Made by a program: the position numbers and the translations under genes. From Nematopogon swammerdamellus (lineage: Eukaryota; Arthropoda; Insecta; Lepidoptera; Adelidae), in assembly GCA_946902875.1 (NCBI GenBank), contig OX336345.1:20243395-20307394 (forward strand): a DNA stretch of 64,000 nucleotides, given 5' to 3'. A model generated the notes under the pieces. It searched no databases and was not told the origin of the DNA. It worked only from the letters and a program-made list of their open reading frames with translations. Positions 40,340-50,334 of the stretch are shown here, in pieces (positions within the stretch are counted from its first letter, which is position 1; every line of letters begins with the position of its first letter).

Positions 40340-42034
40340 CTCTTGAAAAGCAGATTTCAGGTCCAAGGTCCTATTGGGAGTATTTTTGCCGTCATAATCA
40401 TCGCAGCTAATGTACCTCATGTCGTTTGGCCATTTGCCAGAGTCGAGTAACGACCTGAAACATATCAAATGTGAATTCTGGAAATATACGTAGACTAAAA
40501 TAAATACCGGAGCTTTAGTAATGTATCACCGGTGCGAGACGTTAGCGACTTGCGGGGCGGCCTTCAGGAAAAATCCAGAATATTGAACTCACTTGACGGC
40601 CAGAAAAGTTCTGAGGGACAGGTCGAAGTAGAACGCCGAGGTGACTTCCGGTTCGCCGTTCATGCTGTAGGTGGTTTTGATTTTCCCGAGCCTATCCTCT
40701 CTTGGCTTCTGGGGTAGGTCTCAAGTAAATTATGGTCGCGTCTTTGCATCCGCAACTGATGTCCCCTTTCTCCAAGCTTAGGGCAAACCAAGAAGTCTTG
40801 CGACCGAAGTACTGATTCTCGTCTGCGGCATCGGGCACGTTCTTAATAGTCCTGAGGCTGCCCAGAATGAAGAAATTAACTATGTCGAGCTCGCGGAGAC
40901 TCCTCAACTGCGTCTTGATGTCGTCTTTGTTGAAACCCTTCACTGGTGTGATCACGTGTCTGGTGGGGATGTTTTGGAGCAAAGACTTATACTTGTGATC
41001 CATTACTGGAAGAATTAGATTGCATTGATTGGATTTACAATACAAATCATGATATTGCTGTAAACCCGGATCTGTTTCCACCTAGGTACTTCTTACTGTA
41101 TGTGCGTAGAGGCACTTTACTACTCACCGAAAAAATCGTCAAACAATATGGCGGCGTTGGTGATGTCTTGTTTGGTGACGATTGAACGTATGCATTCCGG
41201 CAGCAAATCAGCAGGAGGCGCGACTTGAAGGAGGAATTTGGTCTGGTTGGACGACAATGATCTCCACTGTCTCAGGTCACCCATTTGGCCGAACGAACGA
41301 ACCCGTGATGGTGGGCAGCCCCAGAGCAGCCGTGAACGATTTTATGGTCTCCGATCCCAATCCGGTCATCGTGAAATCGAGCACCAAGTGCGGCGTTTTC
41401 TTGGATAATAACATGTCGTTGTATTTCCTGCAAACTTGTTTCAAAACGTTCCAACACTTTCGGTCTGAAATGCTACCTATTCAAATGTATATTAGGTACC
41501 TAATTTTAAAATTATTTGAAACTTACCGACTTCCAGAAAACCTTTTGCGTCCATTCAGTTTCCAACCACGACTGTGGGGTCTACCACCAGGCCGAGACTT
41601 GGGTTTCTCCGGACATACTCCCTGGCCACTTCAAACGCTTTCTCTGCGATCGCGTTGTTCTCCTCGTTCACGAATACTAAACATACATTCTTCATTTATC
41701 ATTGGTAGAACTAAGCAGGTGGATAGATAGTACTTAGTTACTCCAGCGATTACATTAAGGGAGGAAGATTGTCAAATTTCTCCTCCTATCTGTCTCTTAG
41801 TGTGTGATTTGCACACAGATTCAACCAACAGTGCACAGACATTTCTTTACAACAGCAGCGTGTATTTTTATATTATTCTGTTGAGTGTAAAATGAAGATA
41901 AAAAAAAATGAGAAAACGTAAAACTTACGGACGTTAATATTTTGAGTAGTCTGCGTCGATGTGAAGTGGATATTGTGAAGCAACATTACAGACCACACTA
42001 TGGCCTTCGACACCATTGTGCGCGCTGCCCTCAT
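40340..42034 (-). pseudogene. Ir25a: Ir25a-like exons 1-5: signal peptide and amino-terminal domain
   Basis: Exon 1 offers ATGs at 42085, 42034 and 42016; I use 42034 because MRAARTMVSKAIVWSVMLLH gives a plausible signal peptide. It ends QTTQNINV at a GTAAGT donor and joins LFVNEENNAIAEKAFEVA in exon 2. Exon 2 carries VVVGN then TGA. Exon 3 has SKKTPHLVLDFTMTGLGSE and the TTCG repeat. Exon 4 holds KTQLRSLRELDIVNFFILGS. Exon 5 reads LLDSGKWPNDMRYISCDDYD. In functional IR25a this domain is extracellular and aids receptor assembly and transport. Confidence 0.8.
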
Positions 42035-42211
42035 GATTCCTAGAACCTTGTCGACCCCACCATCCTCACTCGAGTTCCATATCACCTGGGCGCGTCTTCC
42101 GTCTTCGTCTTCAATCCGTCTGGTCAGATACCTAGAGTGTTTACGTTCCTGTTACCTAGGCGATGACGAGTTATTGATGCACGTGCTTAGATTGGTGGTC
42201 ATCCATCTATA

Positions 42212-42420
42212 TCTATACATATAATAAAATCGTAAAGGTAAGAAAGTCTGTACATTGAATGTATTCGGAAAAAAACTAACCAGGGTGGCTTAAAATGAGA
42301 TACTGAACATGTTAGAACAGTTTTTAAAATTTTTGTTTGTTTGTTTGTCTGTACGCGCTTCACGCAAAAACCACTGAACGGAATTAGACGAAACTTTGTA
42401 TAGTGGCAGTTTATAAGTAG
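42212..42420 (+). mobile_element. Helitron-type 5' end, third copy
   Basis: TCTATACATATAATAAAATCG then the same sequence as 37854-38080 with a short TTTG run. It could be the 5' end of a second composite whose 3' part is 47068-49072, with the retrotransposon at 42881-46932 inserted between; the middle does not match composite 1, so this is tentative. Confidence 0.6.
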
Positions 42421-42880
42421 GCCGCCCTATCTATGAAAAAAACAAGTTAAATATAATGAATAAAGAATCACATTTAAAAAGAATCTCTCGGATGCATTTT
42501 AATTGTGTTAAATATATTTGGAAATAAAATATATATATATATCGATTGGTATAGAAAGGCAGGCATAAGTGTAAGACTGACTGTTTTGAATAAAAATGTT
42601 TGATTAGGTATGTTTTCTTTTGTTTTATTTTTCATAATACACTCTACCTAACCTACGCTTACAATCGAGATCTGGGGTCTTTTTCATAAAAAACATTTAG
42701 TTAATATATAATTTTTATGAAACAGGCCCTTATTTTTTTTATCAAACAGGCCATTAGGGAATGTAGACAGTAGTGTGTAGTTACAACCAATCCATATTTT
42801 GTACAAAACGACTTTGGAGCACAGCAGCAGTCTTTAACCTAAGTACTTAGTTTACATTTCATGATAAAATAAAAAGTATT
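42421..42880. other. Gene-free AT-rich stretch
   Basis: Contains an ATATAT run (42527-42541). Nothing else recognised; ends at the GTATT target duplication. Confidence 0.4.
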
Positions 42881-43025
42881 TGTGGTGATTTTTAAATATG
42901 TAAAATGTCATCTTCTATTGTCATCATTGTCTGTCAATAATTTTCCTTCTTATAATATTATGTTACTACGATTTTAGTTGATTAAAACCTTGATTCGAAG
43001 GTTTTGTGTTTAAATGTTCACCTCA
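42881..43025 (+). repeat. 5' LTR of the intact gypsy-like element
   Basis: 145 bp, TGTGGTGATT...GTTCACCTCA. A TATAATATTA box at 42951 and a TTTTAGTTG initiator-like site at about 42976 suggest the promoter and RNA start. Confidence 0.95.
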
Positions 43026-43042
43026 ATTTAATCAACTAAAAT
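42971..43042 (+). promoter_or_regulatory. Self-complementary LTR/primer region (possible self-primer)
   Basis: 42971-42986 (ATTTTAGTTGATTAAA) pairs perfectly with 43027-43042 (TTTAATCAACTAAAAT), which begins two bases after the LTR. If RNA starts near 42976, the first 11 nt (AGTTGATTAAA) pair with 43027-43037. This mirrors the layout known for the self-primed fission-yeast element Tf1. Confidence 0.6.
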
Positions 43043-43054
43043 AAACTCTATGAA

Positions 43055-46000
43055 ATGGAGAAATATCTCAGACCTGACAAGTTGGACGTGGATCCTCAGA
43101 CAGGCAATCAAAACTCCTCTCGATGGATACATTGGAGAAAGACTTTTGAAAACTTTCTCTCACTAGTGCCATCAGACTCGAAGGAAGGTACGCTCTCATC
43201 TTCTTCTAAACTCCAACTGCTCACAAACCATGTCTCCACTGATGTATACAAATATATAAAGGACTCCAGTGACTACGAAACTGCTATCACGAAACTAGAA
43301 AGTATTTTCGTGAAACCTGCAAATGAAATATACGCCCGTCATATGCTCGCAACACGAAAACAGAAAAATGAGGAAACTATAGATCAGTACATGCAAAATC
43401 TAAAGTTGCTTGCAAAAGATTGTTTATTTAAGGCAGTCTCAGCTGATGAAAATGAAACCGACTACATAAGAGATGCTTTTATATCAGGACTCTCTTCACA
43501 AATAATAAGGCAACGTTTACTGGAAAATACCAGTCTAGACTTATGTGATGCTTATAATCAGGCACGTTCGTTGGAATCTGCACATCTTCACAATCAAGTG
43601 TATGAAATCCGAGATACCATTCCTTCTGCCGCTTCCTCTTCCAATCGATTAATGCTGCCTCAACAAACTAATCAGGGCAGAAACTCAAATGGTCGCCCAA
43701 CTGATATCTGTTTCTACTGTGGATATAAGAGGCACCCACGTAGCTCGTGCCCCGCTTCAAATGCAACTTGTACATCTTGTAACAAACGTGGTCATTTCTC
43801 TAAAATGTGTCGCAGTAAAATACAAAAGTCTGCTGCGTTAACTCCGGAACCTGAAGAAGAATTTCCTCAAACGTCTGCACCAGTATCTAATGTCCTGTCT
43901 TGCAATGTCACATCATCTGATCGTACACCGAACATGGATGTAATAGAGGCTCTCGTTCCAGTACTAGTAAATGGACATCGAGTAATGGCATTGATAGATT
44001 CAGGCAGCAAATCTAGTCATATTGATAACACATTAGTACAAAAGTACAATATTAAAACAGAACCCTGTTATGCACGCGTCTCGCTAGCGTCATCAGAATA
44101 TGTTATGACTATAAATTCCTGCTGCTCCATTCAAATTGATCTATTGGGAAATAAAATCGAAGCCAAACTGACAGTAATGCAAAATCTATGCAATGACATT
44201 ATAATCGGCCGAGACATACTACAGAACCATTCCGTACTGGAATTCCATTTTGGTGGCCCACTACCTCCTCTCAAGCTCTGTGCACTGACTGCCGCAAAAA
44301 TCGATCCTGTTCATCTCTTTCCTAACGTCAATATGAATTCCAAGCCTATTGCAATCAAATCACGCCGACACTCTGCTTCAGATTTAGAATTTATAGATAA
44401 GGAAATCAAAAGCCTCCTTGCTGATAATATAATACAGGAGAGTATATCACCATGGAGAGCACAAGTTCTAGTGACTAAAAATGGAAACCATAAAAAACGT
44501 ATGGTGATAGACTACTCGCAAACAATAAATAAATACACTCAGCTCGTTGCCTATCCACTTCCCTCAATAGAAACAGTCGTATCAAAGGTATCTCAGTTCA
44601 ACGTATTCAGCAAAATAGACCTGAAAAGTGCCTACCACCAAATACCCATCACGAAGAAAGACAGATCGTATACAGCCTTTGAGGCTAATGGGAACTTGTA
44701 TGAATTTACAAGAATTCCGTTTGGAGTTACGAACGGGGTCGCCTGCTATCAAAGAACAATCGACAATATCATCAGAAAAGAAAATTTAAAAGGCATTTTT
44801 CCTTATTTGGATGATATCACCGTTTGTGGAATAGACCAAAATGACCACGATGAGAAACTTCGTGCATTTATGCTAGTCGCTGAAAAATATGCACTAACAA
44901 TAAATAAAGAAAAGAGTGAATTTTCAGTTAAAGAAATAAACATACTCGGGTATAATATATATAATGGAACCATAAAACCTGATCCGGAGCGCCTGCGACC
45001 ACTGCTCGACCTGCCGCTCCCTCACGATACAGCTTCGCTCAGAAGAGCAACGGGCATGTTCGCCCACTACTCAAGGTGGTTATTAAATTTCTCTAAGAAA
45101 ATTCAACCTCTCATACATGCGAAGACATTCCCCTTAACACCAGAAGCAAAAGAAGCTTTCCAAAACCTGAAGACTGAGATAGCCAAGTCCTCTGTACATG
45201 CCATCAGTGATGATGAATTATTTACTGTTGAAACAGACGCTTCAGATTTCGCTATTGCTGCCTCTCTCTCGCAACAAGGTCGACCAGTAGCATTTTTCTC
45301 TCGATCTCTCTCTGACAGTGAACGTCATCACTCTGCTATTGAAAAAGAAGCATATGCTGTAGTAGAGTCACTGCGAAAATGGAAATGTTTCTTGATGTGT
45401 AAACCTTTCAGACTCATCACCGATCAAAGATCAGTGTCATTTATGTTCAATCAGAACCACAACAGTAAAATAAAGAATGAAAAGATACAGCGCTGGCGCA
45501 TGGAACTATCCCTTTATACTTACGAAATAGTATATAGGCCCGGAGGGCAAAATGTTGTAGCTGATGCTCTATCCAGATCGTCCGGTCTCGCCGCAGCCAT
45601 AAAGGATGAAGAAAGTAAACTCAAGGATTTACACAGTACCTTATGTCACCCGGGCGTGACGAGGATGGCCCATTGGGTAAAGACCAAGAACTTGCCATTC
45701 TCCATTGAAGAAATCAGACGTATAACTGCAGCATGCCCTGTATGTGCCGAGGTGAAACCACGATTTAATACATCTCACGGGACACTCATTAAAGCTATGG
45801 CTCCTTTGGAAAGAATCTCTATTGATTTTAAAGGCCCAATACCATCTCAAACCAAAAACAGATATATTCTGACAGTAATCGATGAGTACTCACGTTTTCC
45901 CTTCGCATTCCCCTGCCAAGACATCAGCACTGATACAGTCAAACGGCACCTCACAGAAATATTCTCTATGTTTGGAATGCCAACCTACGTACACTCCGAC

Positions 46001-46756
46001 AGAGGCACATCATTTTTGTCTGGTGAACTCAAGCATTTTCTAAATGAAAAAGGCATCGCTACTAGTGCAACTACACCGTATAATCCACCATGCAATGGAC
46101 AAGTCGAAAGATATAATGGAATCATTTGGCAAACAGTGAAGTTGGCACTGAAATCTCAAAATCTTGCTGTAGAGAACTGGGAAGCTGTTCTCACTCAAGC
46201 CTTGCATTGCGTTCGATCTCTATTATGCACTGCAACTAACGCTACACCGCACGAGAGAATGTTCAAGCATCCCCGACGGTCATCAAATGGTCAATCAATT
46301 CCGACGTGGCTCAGTAGTCCAGGACGTGTCCTTATGAAGAAGCACGTCAGAGCGAGCAAATACGATCCACTCGTGGAAGACGTAGAGCTCATCGAGTCCA
46401 ACCCCTTTTACTCTCGTGTTCGTTTGCAAAGCGGAAGGGAGGTAACCGTCTCCAACAGACACTTAGCTCCTCCTGGTGATGTCGGTGAGATTATTCCAGA
46501 AGATGAAGAGATATTAGAATCTGAAGTCAATACCCGAACATCTAACCTCGATCCAGCAGTGGGAAAAGGAGAACATTTCGACAATACTCAAGCCCGTGAC
46601 GATATCCCTCCCTCGGATCCTGCTTCACCAGTAGAGTCGCCACAGCTATCTCCTGCTTCTCCAGAAGCGCCACCACATCCAGTTGCTGCTGATGCTCCTA
46701 GACGCTCGGGGCGAAGTCGACAGCCTCCGTCACACTTCAGAGACTTTTCTAAATAA
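43055..46756 (+). CDS. Gag-Pol polyprotein of the intact gypsy-like element
   Basis: 1233 residues, no stop or frameshift. Gag with two CCHC knuckles near 218-255 (CFYCGYKRHPRSSC, CTSCNKRGHFSKMC); protease ALIDSGSKSSH near 313; RT with KIDLKSAYHQIPI near 519 and YLDD near 583; RNase H with ETDASDFAIAA near 726; integrase His/Cys domain near 864 (CHPGVTRMAH...CPVCAE) and catalytic Asp, Asp and Glu in SIDFKGPI (923), HSDRGTSF (979) and NGQVERYNG (1016). A Pro-rich tail ends it. Gag and Pol share one frame, as in Tf1-type elements. An earlier out-of-frame ATG at 43050 exists. Clade uncertain. Confidence 0.95.
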   Translation: MEKYLRPDKLDVDPQTGNQNSSRWIHWRKTFENFLSLVPSDSKEGTLSSSSKLQLLTNHVSTDVYKYIKDSSDYETAITKLESIFVKPANEIYARHMLATRKQKNEETIDQYMQNLKLLAKDCLFKAVSADENETDYIRDAFISGLSSQIIRQRLLENTSLDLCDAYNQARSLESAHLHNQVYEIRDTIPSAASSSNRLMLPQQTNQGRNSNGRPTDICFYCGYKRHPRSSCPASNATCTSCNKRGHFSKMCRSKIQKSAALTPEPEEEFPQTSAPVSNVLSCNVTSSDRTPNMDVIEALVPVLVNGHRVMALIDSGSKSSHIDNTLVQKYNIKTEPCYARVSLASSEYVMTINSCCSIQIDLLGNKIEAKLTVMQNLCNDIIIGRDILQNHSVLEFHFGGPLPPLKLCALTAAKIDPVHLFPNVNMNSKPIAIKSRRHSASDLEFIDKEIKSLLADNIIQESISPWRAQVLVTKNGNHKKRMVIDYSQTINKYTQLVAYPLPSIETVVSKVSQFNVFSKIDLKSAYHQIPITKKDRSYTAFEANGNLYEFTRIPFGVTNGVACYQRTIDNIIRKENLKGIFPYLDDITVCGIDQNDHDEKLRAFMLVAEKYALTINKEKSEFSVKEINILGYNIYNGTIKPDPERLRPLLDLPLPHDTASLRRATGMFAHYSRWLLNFSKKIQPLIHAKTFPLTPEAKEAFQNLKTEIAKSSVHAISDDELFTVETDASDFAIAASLSQQGRPVAFFSRSLSDSERHHSAIEKEAYAVVESLRKWKCFLMCKPFRLITDQRSVSFMFNQNHNSKIKNEKIQRWRMELSLYTYEIVYRPGGQNVVADALSRSSGLAAAIKDEESKLKDLHSTLCHPGVTRMAHWVKTKNLPFSIEEIRRITAACPVCAEVKPRFNTSHGTLIKAMAPLERISIDFKGPIPSQTKNRYILTVIDEYSRFPFAFPCQDISTDTVKRHLTEIFSMFGMPTYVHSDRGTSFLSGELKHFLNEKGIATSATTPYNPPCNGQVERYNGIIWQTVKLALKSQNLAVENWEAVLTQALHCVRSLLCTATNATPHERMFKHPRRSSNGQSIPTWLSSPGRVLMKKHVRASKYDPLVEDVELIESNPFYSRVRLQSGREVTVSNRHLAPPGDVGEIIPEDEEILESEVNTRTSNLDPAVGKGEHFDNTQARDDIPPSDPASPVESPQLSPASPEAPPHPVAADAPRRSGRSRQPPSHFRDFSK

Positions 46757-46787
46757 ATAGTTCATGTGAATTTTGAGGATGGAAGAA

Positions 46788-46932
46788 TGTGGTGATTTTT
46801 AAATATGTAAAATGTCATCTTCTATTGTCATCATTGTCTGTCAATAATTTTCCTTCTTATAATATTATGTTACTACGATTTTAGTTGATTAAAACCTTGA
46901 TTCGAAGGTTTTGTGTTTAAATGTTCACCTCA
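46788..46932 (+). repeat. 3' LTR of the intact gypsy-like element
   Basis: 145 bp, identical to 42881-43025 by eye; preceded by a purine tract GAGGATGGAAGAA. Confidence 0.95.
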
Positions 46933-47114
46933 GTATTTTTTTCTCAAAATCACCAGGACCGATTTTGATGCCCATCTGTCACTTTGAAGTAACCATAAGG
47001 GCCTTCACTTTGGCACATGTCTCAATCGTGGAGGCTCTTGGACCACTTTTGCCCATTCTCCTTTATATAACTGTTGCCCGCGGCTTCGCTCGCGTGAAAT
47101 TCGTATTTCAAAAA

Positions 47115-48105
47115 AAGAAAGTAAGTAACTAAAGGCGGGCCCGAAGGCGGATCTGCGCTTACGTAAACGATATTCTTTCTCGATGAAAGTAACTAAGGGC
47201 GAGGCGGAAGGCGGAGCTGAGTTCAGGAAGAAGAAAAACATTCTTGAAGAAAGTAAGTAACTAAGAGCGAGGCCGAAGGCCGAGCTCTATTCTGGAAGAC
47301 CATAAACCTTCTCGAAGAAAGTAAGTAACTATGGGCGAGGCCGCAGGCCGAGCTGCGTTCAGGAAGAAGCTAAACCATCTTGAAGAAAGTAAGTAACTAA
47401 GGCGAGCCCGAAGGCCGAGCTCTATTCTGGAAGACCATAAACCTTCTCGAAGAAAGTAAGTAACTATGGGCGAGGCCGCAGGCCGAGCTGCGTTCAGGAA
47501 GAAGCTAAACCATCTTGAAGAAAGTAAGTAACTAAGGCGAGCCCGAAGGCCGAGCTACGTTCTGATAATTGAAAAACCATCTCGAAGAAAGCAAGTAACT
47601 AAGGGCGAGGCCGAAGGCCGAGCTGCGTTCAGGAAGAAGCTAAACCATCTTGAAGAAAGTAAGTAACTAAGGGCGAGGCCGAAGGCCGTGCTCTATTCGG
47701 GAAGACCATAAACCATCTCGAAAAAAGCAAGTAATTAAGGGCGAGCCCGTAGGCCGAGCTGCGTTCAGGAAGAAGGTAAACATTTTTGAAGAAAGTAAGT
47801 AACTAAGGCGAGGCCGAAGGCCGAGCTACGTTCTGACAAATGATAAACCATCTCAAAGAAATCGAGTAACAAGGGCGAGGCCGAAGGCCGAGCTGCGTTC
47901 AGGAAGAAGCTAAACCATCTTGAAGAAAGTAAGTAACTAAGGGCGAGGCCGAAGGCCGTGCTCTATTCGGGAAGACCATAAACCATCTCGAAAAAAGCAA
48001 GTAACTAAGGGCGAGCCCGTAGGCCGAGCTGCGTTCAGGAAGAAGGTAAACATTTTTGAAGAAAGTAAGTAACTAAGGCGAGGCCGAAGGCCGAGCTACG
48101 ATACC
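47115..48105 (+). repeat. Minisatellite array, composite 2 left arm
   Basis: 66-68 bp units with GGCGAGGCCGAAGGCCGAGC core, alternating in three sub-types that differ in the spacer (AGACCATAAACC, AGAAGCTAAACC, ATAATTGAAAAACC). The order of sub-types recurs, a sign of block duplication. Confidence 0.85.
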
Positions 48106-48159
48106 ACCTCGAATACAGTTAATTAATATTAAGATTGAGTTATGTAATTTATTATAAAG

Positions 48160-48610
48160 TCCACGCTTCTGACGGCAAATATACCGTGCATCCTAGAACC
48201 TCGCGGTTATTCCCGGCTGGATGGCAAGCAAGAGGCCCGATGCTATCACCTTAGTGCCATGGACTAAGGGTAGTTCTTTGATGTGGGACGCCACTTGTGT
48301 TCTCACATTGGCTCCAAGTCACGTTAGGACATCTTCAAGAGCGGCTGGCGCGGCCGAGGCTGGGGCGGAGAGCCTCAAACGCAACAAATATAGAAATATA
48401 ATTCAAGATTTCGAATTTGTTGCGTTTGCGGTTGAAACCCTCGGTCCGTGGAGCAGTGAAACCAAAAGAGGCTTGGGCCTCTGCTGGTTGACGCAACGGT
48501 GTCCCGCCATCAAGGGCTTATGTACTTCATTCAAAGGGTAAGCCTTGCCATCCAGCGGGGTAATGCCGCAAGTGCTCTAAGAACATTTGAAAATGCCCGT
48601 TTTGATAGTT
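48160..48610 (+). pseudogene. LINE ORF2 C-terminal fragment captured in composite 2
   Basis: Frame 48221-48541 reads KRPDAITLVPWTKGSSLMWD, TLAPSHVRTSSRAAGAAEAG and FEFVAFAVETLGPWSSETKR, then shifts near 48490 before SLAIQRGNAASALRTFEN. It retains the KRPD...D motif. Confidence 0.8.
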
Positions 48611-49073
48611 ATTCTAATGTTTGTTAGGTAGGTTTTAATTCTCTATTTATTAATATTAGGTACTTTTTTATTTTTATGAAATAAATGGATTGAGTAAACG
48701 ATATTATATTCTATCGAAGAAAGGAAGTCTTTAAGGGCGAGGTCCGAAGGCGGAAGAGGCTTTTTGGTTTACCTGAACGCAGCTCGGTCTTCGGCCTCGC
48801 ACTTAGTTCCTTCCTTTCTTCCAGAAGGGTTATCGTCTTCCTGAACGCAGCTCGGCCTTCGGCCTCGCCCTTACTTACTTCCTTTATTTGAGAAAGGTTT
48901 ATCGTTTACCTGAAAGCAGCTCGGCCTTCGGCCTCGCCCTTAGTTAGTTACTTTCTTTGAAAAGGTTTATCGATTACCTGAACGCAGCTCGGTCTTCGGC
49001 CTCGCCCTTAGTTACTTACATTCTTCTTTGGAATACGAATTTCACGCGAGCGAAGCCGCGGGCAACAGCTAGT

Positions 49074-50330
49074 CATACATAAATGACGCAGATAGTAATG
49101 GCGTATTATGTGTAGCGTAGCGCGTAAGCTCACCTTGACTGAACTTCTAGCAAGTGTGTGGTGTGACCTATTTTGACTTAGCTGAAGACAAATAGGTACG
49201 ATGTCCATGTCTTTGTCTGCAGCACAGTCTACGGACTTGTGCAGGGGACAGTCAGTTCAGTACCTACATTTTAAGTGTATTATTTATTTCTTATTGAATA
49301 AAGAATTCTGTACTAATTATTTTTTAATTTTTTTTACTAAGCTTGTGTGTGTATATAAATATATTTTTCTTTTAGATAAATGCCCAGCCGAAAATGAAGA
49401 GAATCTTGTCGGGACCAAAGTCGGGACGTATTTTTAAACGGTTTTATTTAGCTTGACTCCGTATATTTGTTTGTTTGTTTGTTACTATCTTTTTTCTCTT
49501 CAATTTCGTCGTTGCATTTACCTAGGTATCTAAAAAAAAGGATACATCTGTAATTAAAATCACACTCGTGCTGAGTTGGTAGCAAATAATATAATAAGTA
49601 CGTTAGATAGAAGTGAAGAATATAATAACTACGTTAGATAGAATTTAGTGTGTTCTAGGCTTAGATGTTTTTAGCGCGACATGTGGCATCGTTTCACCTA
49701 CAAGTAGGTGCCTAACGATGCCCATGGACGTCTTGTGATGCACGGGGATTGCGACTGCCATGCCGGCCTGACAGGAGCCTTTTCACGTCTTTTTATATAA
49801 TGTAATTGTTTCTGTAGTTAGAAGTAGAATTCCATGTAGATTATGTTGTGATTATTTACAAGACCAACTAATTCAAAAGCTGTTATGCCAAGTGTAGAAT
49901 GTATGTAGGTACCATACCACCTCCCAATTAAAACTTCAGTTCTTGCTGTTTACATTAGCATGTTATCAAGTCACTTCTATATCAAAGTAGGTATGCTTTG
50001 TTCTCTGTAACCCAAAAACGATTTCTCTATTATTTAGTAGTTCATAAATAACTTTCATGATATAGCAATGAATGATTATCTATAAAAACCCTATAGATAA
50101 CATCGATAGTATTATTTCGATAGTAATAATTTAACATTGGCTTCAATCAAAGGACATCCCACCCAAAGCCGTAAAGCTTTTAATAAAAAAAATTGTGTAT
50201 AAAAATTAAAAAAATTACAGCTTTCCGTTACTGAAATCAATTTTGAATTCAGAATATTATATTGCAAAGTTTTACTCAGAAAACGTATTCACATGAAATG
50301 TATGAGAATGATGGACGAAATAAAAGAGGC
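49074..50330. other. Gene-free stretch, nothing recognised
   Basis: AT-rich with many TAGGTA-type pieces common in moth introns. No coding frame, no clear repeat. Confidence 0.4.
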
Positions 50331-50334
50331 GAAA

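Larger units (their letters stand above)
36994..42034 (-). pseudogene. Ir25a: Ir25a-like ionotropic receptor pseudogene (5' half, introns kept)
   Basis: Seven exons with GT/AG borders: 41929-42034, 41527-41676, 41128-41434, 40593-41005, 40340-40454, 37558-37797, 36994-37396. The product would be the IR25a olfactory co-receptor, a glutamate-receptor relative that keeps an amino-terminal domain; segments such as MDHKYKSLLQNIPTRHV, GRKTSWFALSLEKGD and KPFMMRDDEAPKGFKGYCIE identify it. A signal peptide lies in exon 1. Lesions: CGA-type Arg to TGA in exon 2; a repeated TTCG in exon 3; one extra G in exon 4 (near 40695); an indel and a further extra base in exon 7. The copy stops in the first membrane segment (LAAYFFT), with no donor site. 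Retained introns mean a duplicated or relict gene, not a retrocopy. Sequencing error could explain single-base slips but not the truncation. Confidence 0.8.
42881..46932 (+). mobile_element. Intact gypsy-like LTR retrotransposon with putative self-priming site
   Basis: Two LTRs of 145 bp (42881-43025, 46788-46932), identical by eye, flanked by a 5 bp duplication GTATT (42876-42880, 46933-46937). One open Gag-Pol frame (43055-46756). There is no tRNA-type primer site after the 5' LTR; instead 43027-43042 is a 16 nt exact complement of 42971-42986 inside the LTR. Identical LTRs and a fully open frame point to a very recent insertion. Confidence 0.93.
47068..49072 (+). mobile_element. Helitron-like composite 2 with inverted minisatellite arms around a LINE piece
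   Basis: Same architecture as 38743-40276: inverted Helitron 3' end (47072-47105), plus-strand minisatellite with about fourteen units (about 47115-48105), LINE fragment (48160-48610), minus-strand minisatellite (about 48770-49015), and a Helitron 3' end GCGGGCAACAGCTAGT (49058-49073). The left array is longer than in composite 1 and shows an internal higher-order repeat (47640-47880 against 47880-48110). Confidence 0.78.

Noticed and set aside
41182..41730. 182-codon plus-strand frame
   Set aside because: Antisense to Ir25a-like exons 2 and 3, whose residues are clearly on the minus strand.
42881..46932. Intact element as BEL/Pao or as an enveloped errantivirus
   Set aside because: Domain order and the YLDD RT fit Ty3/gypsy, and there is no third frame after Pol.
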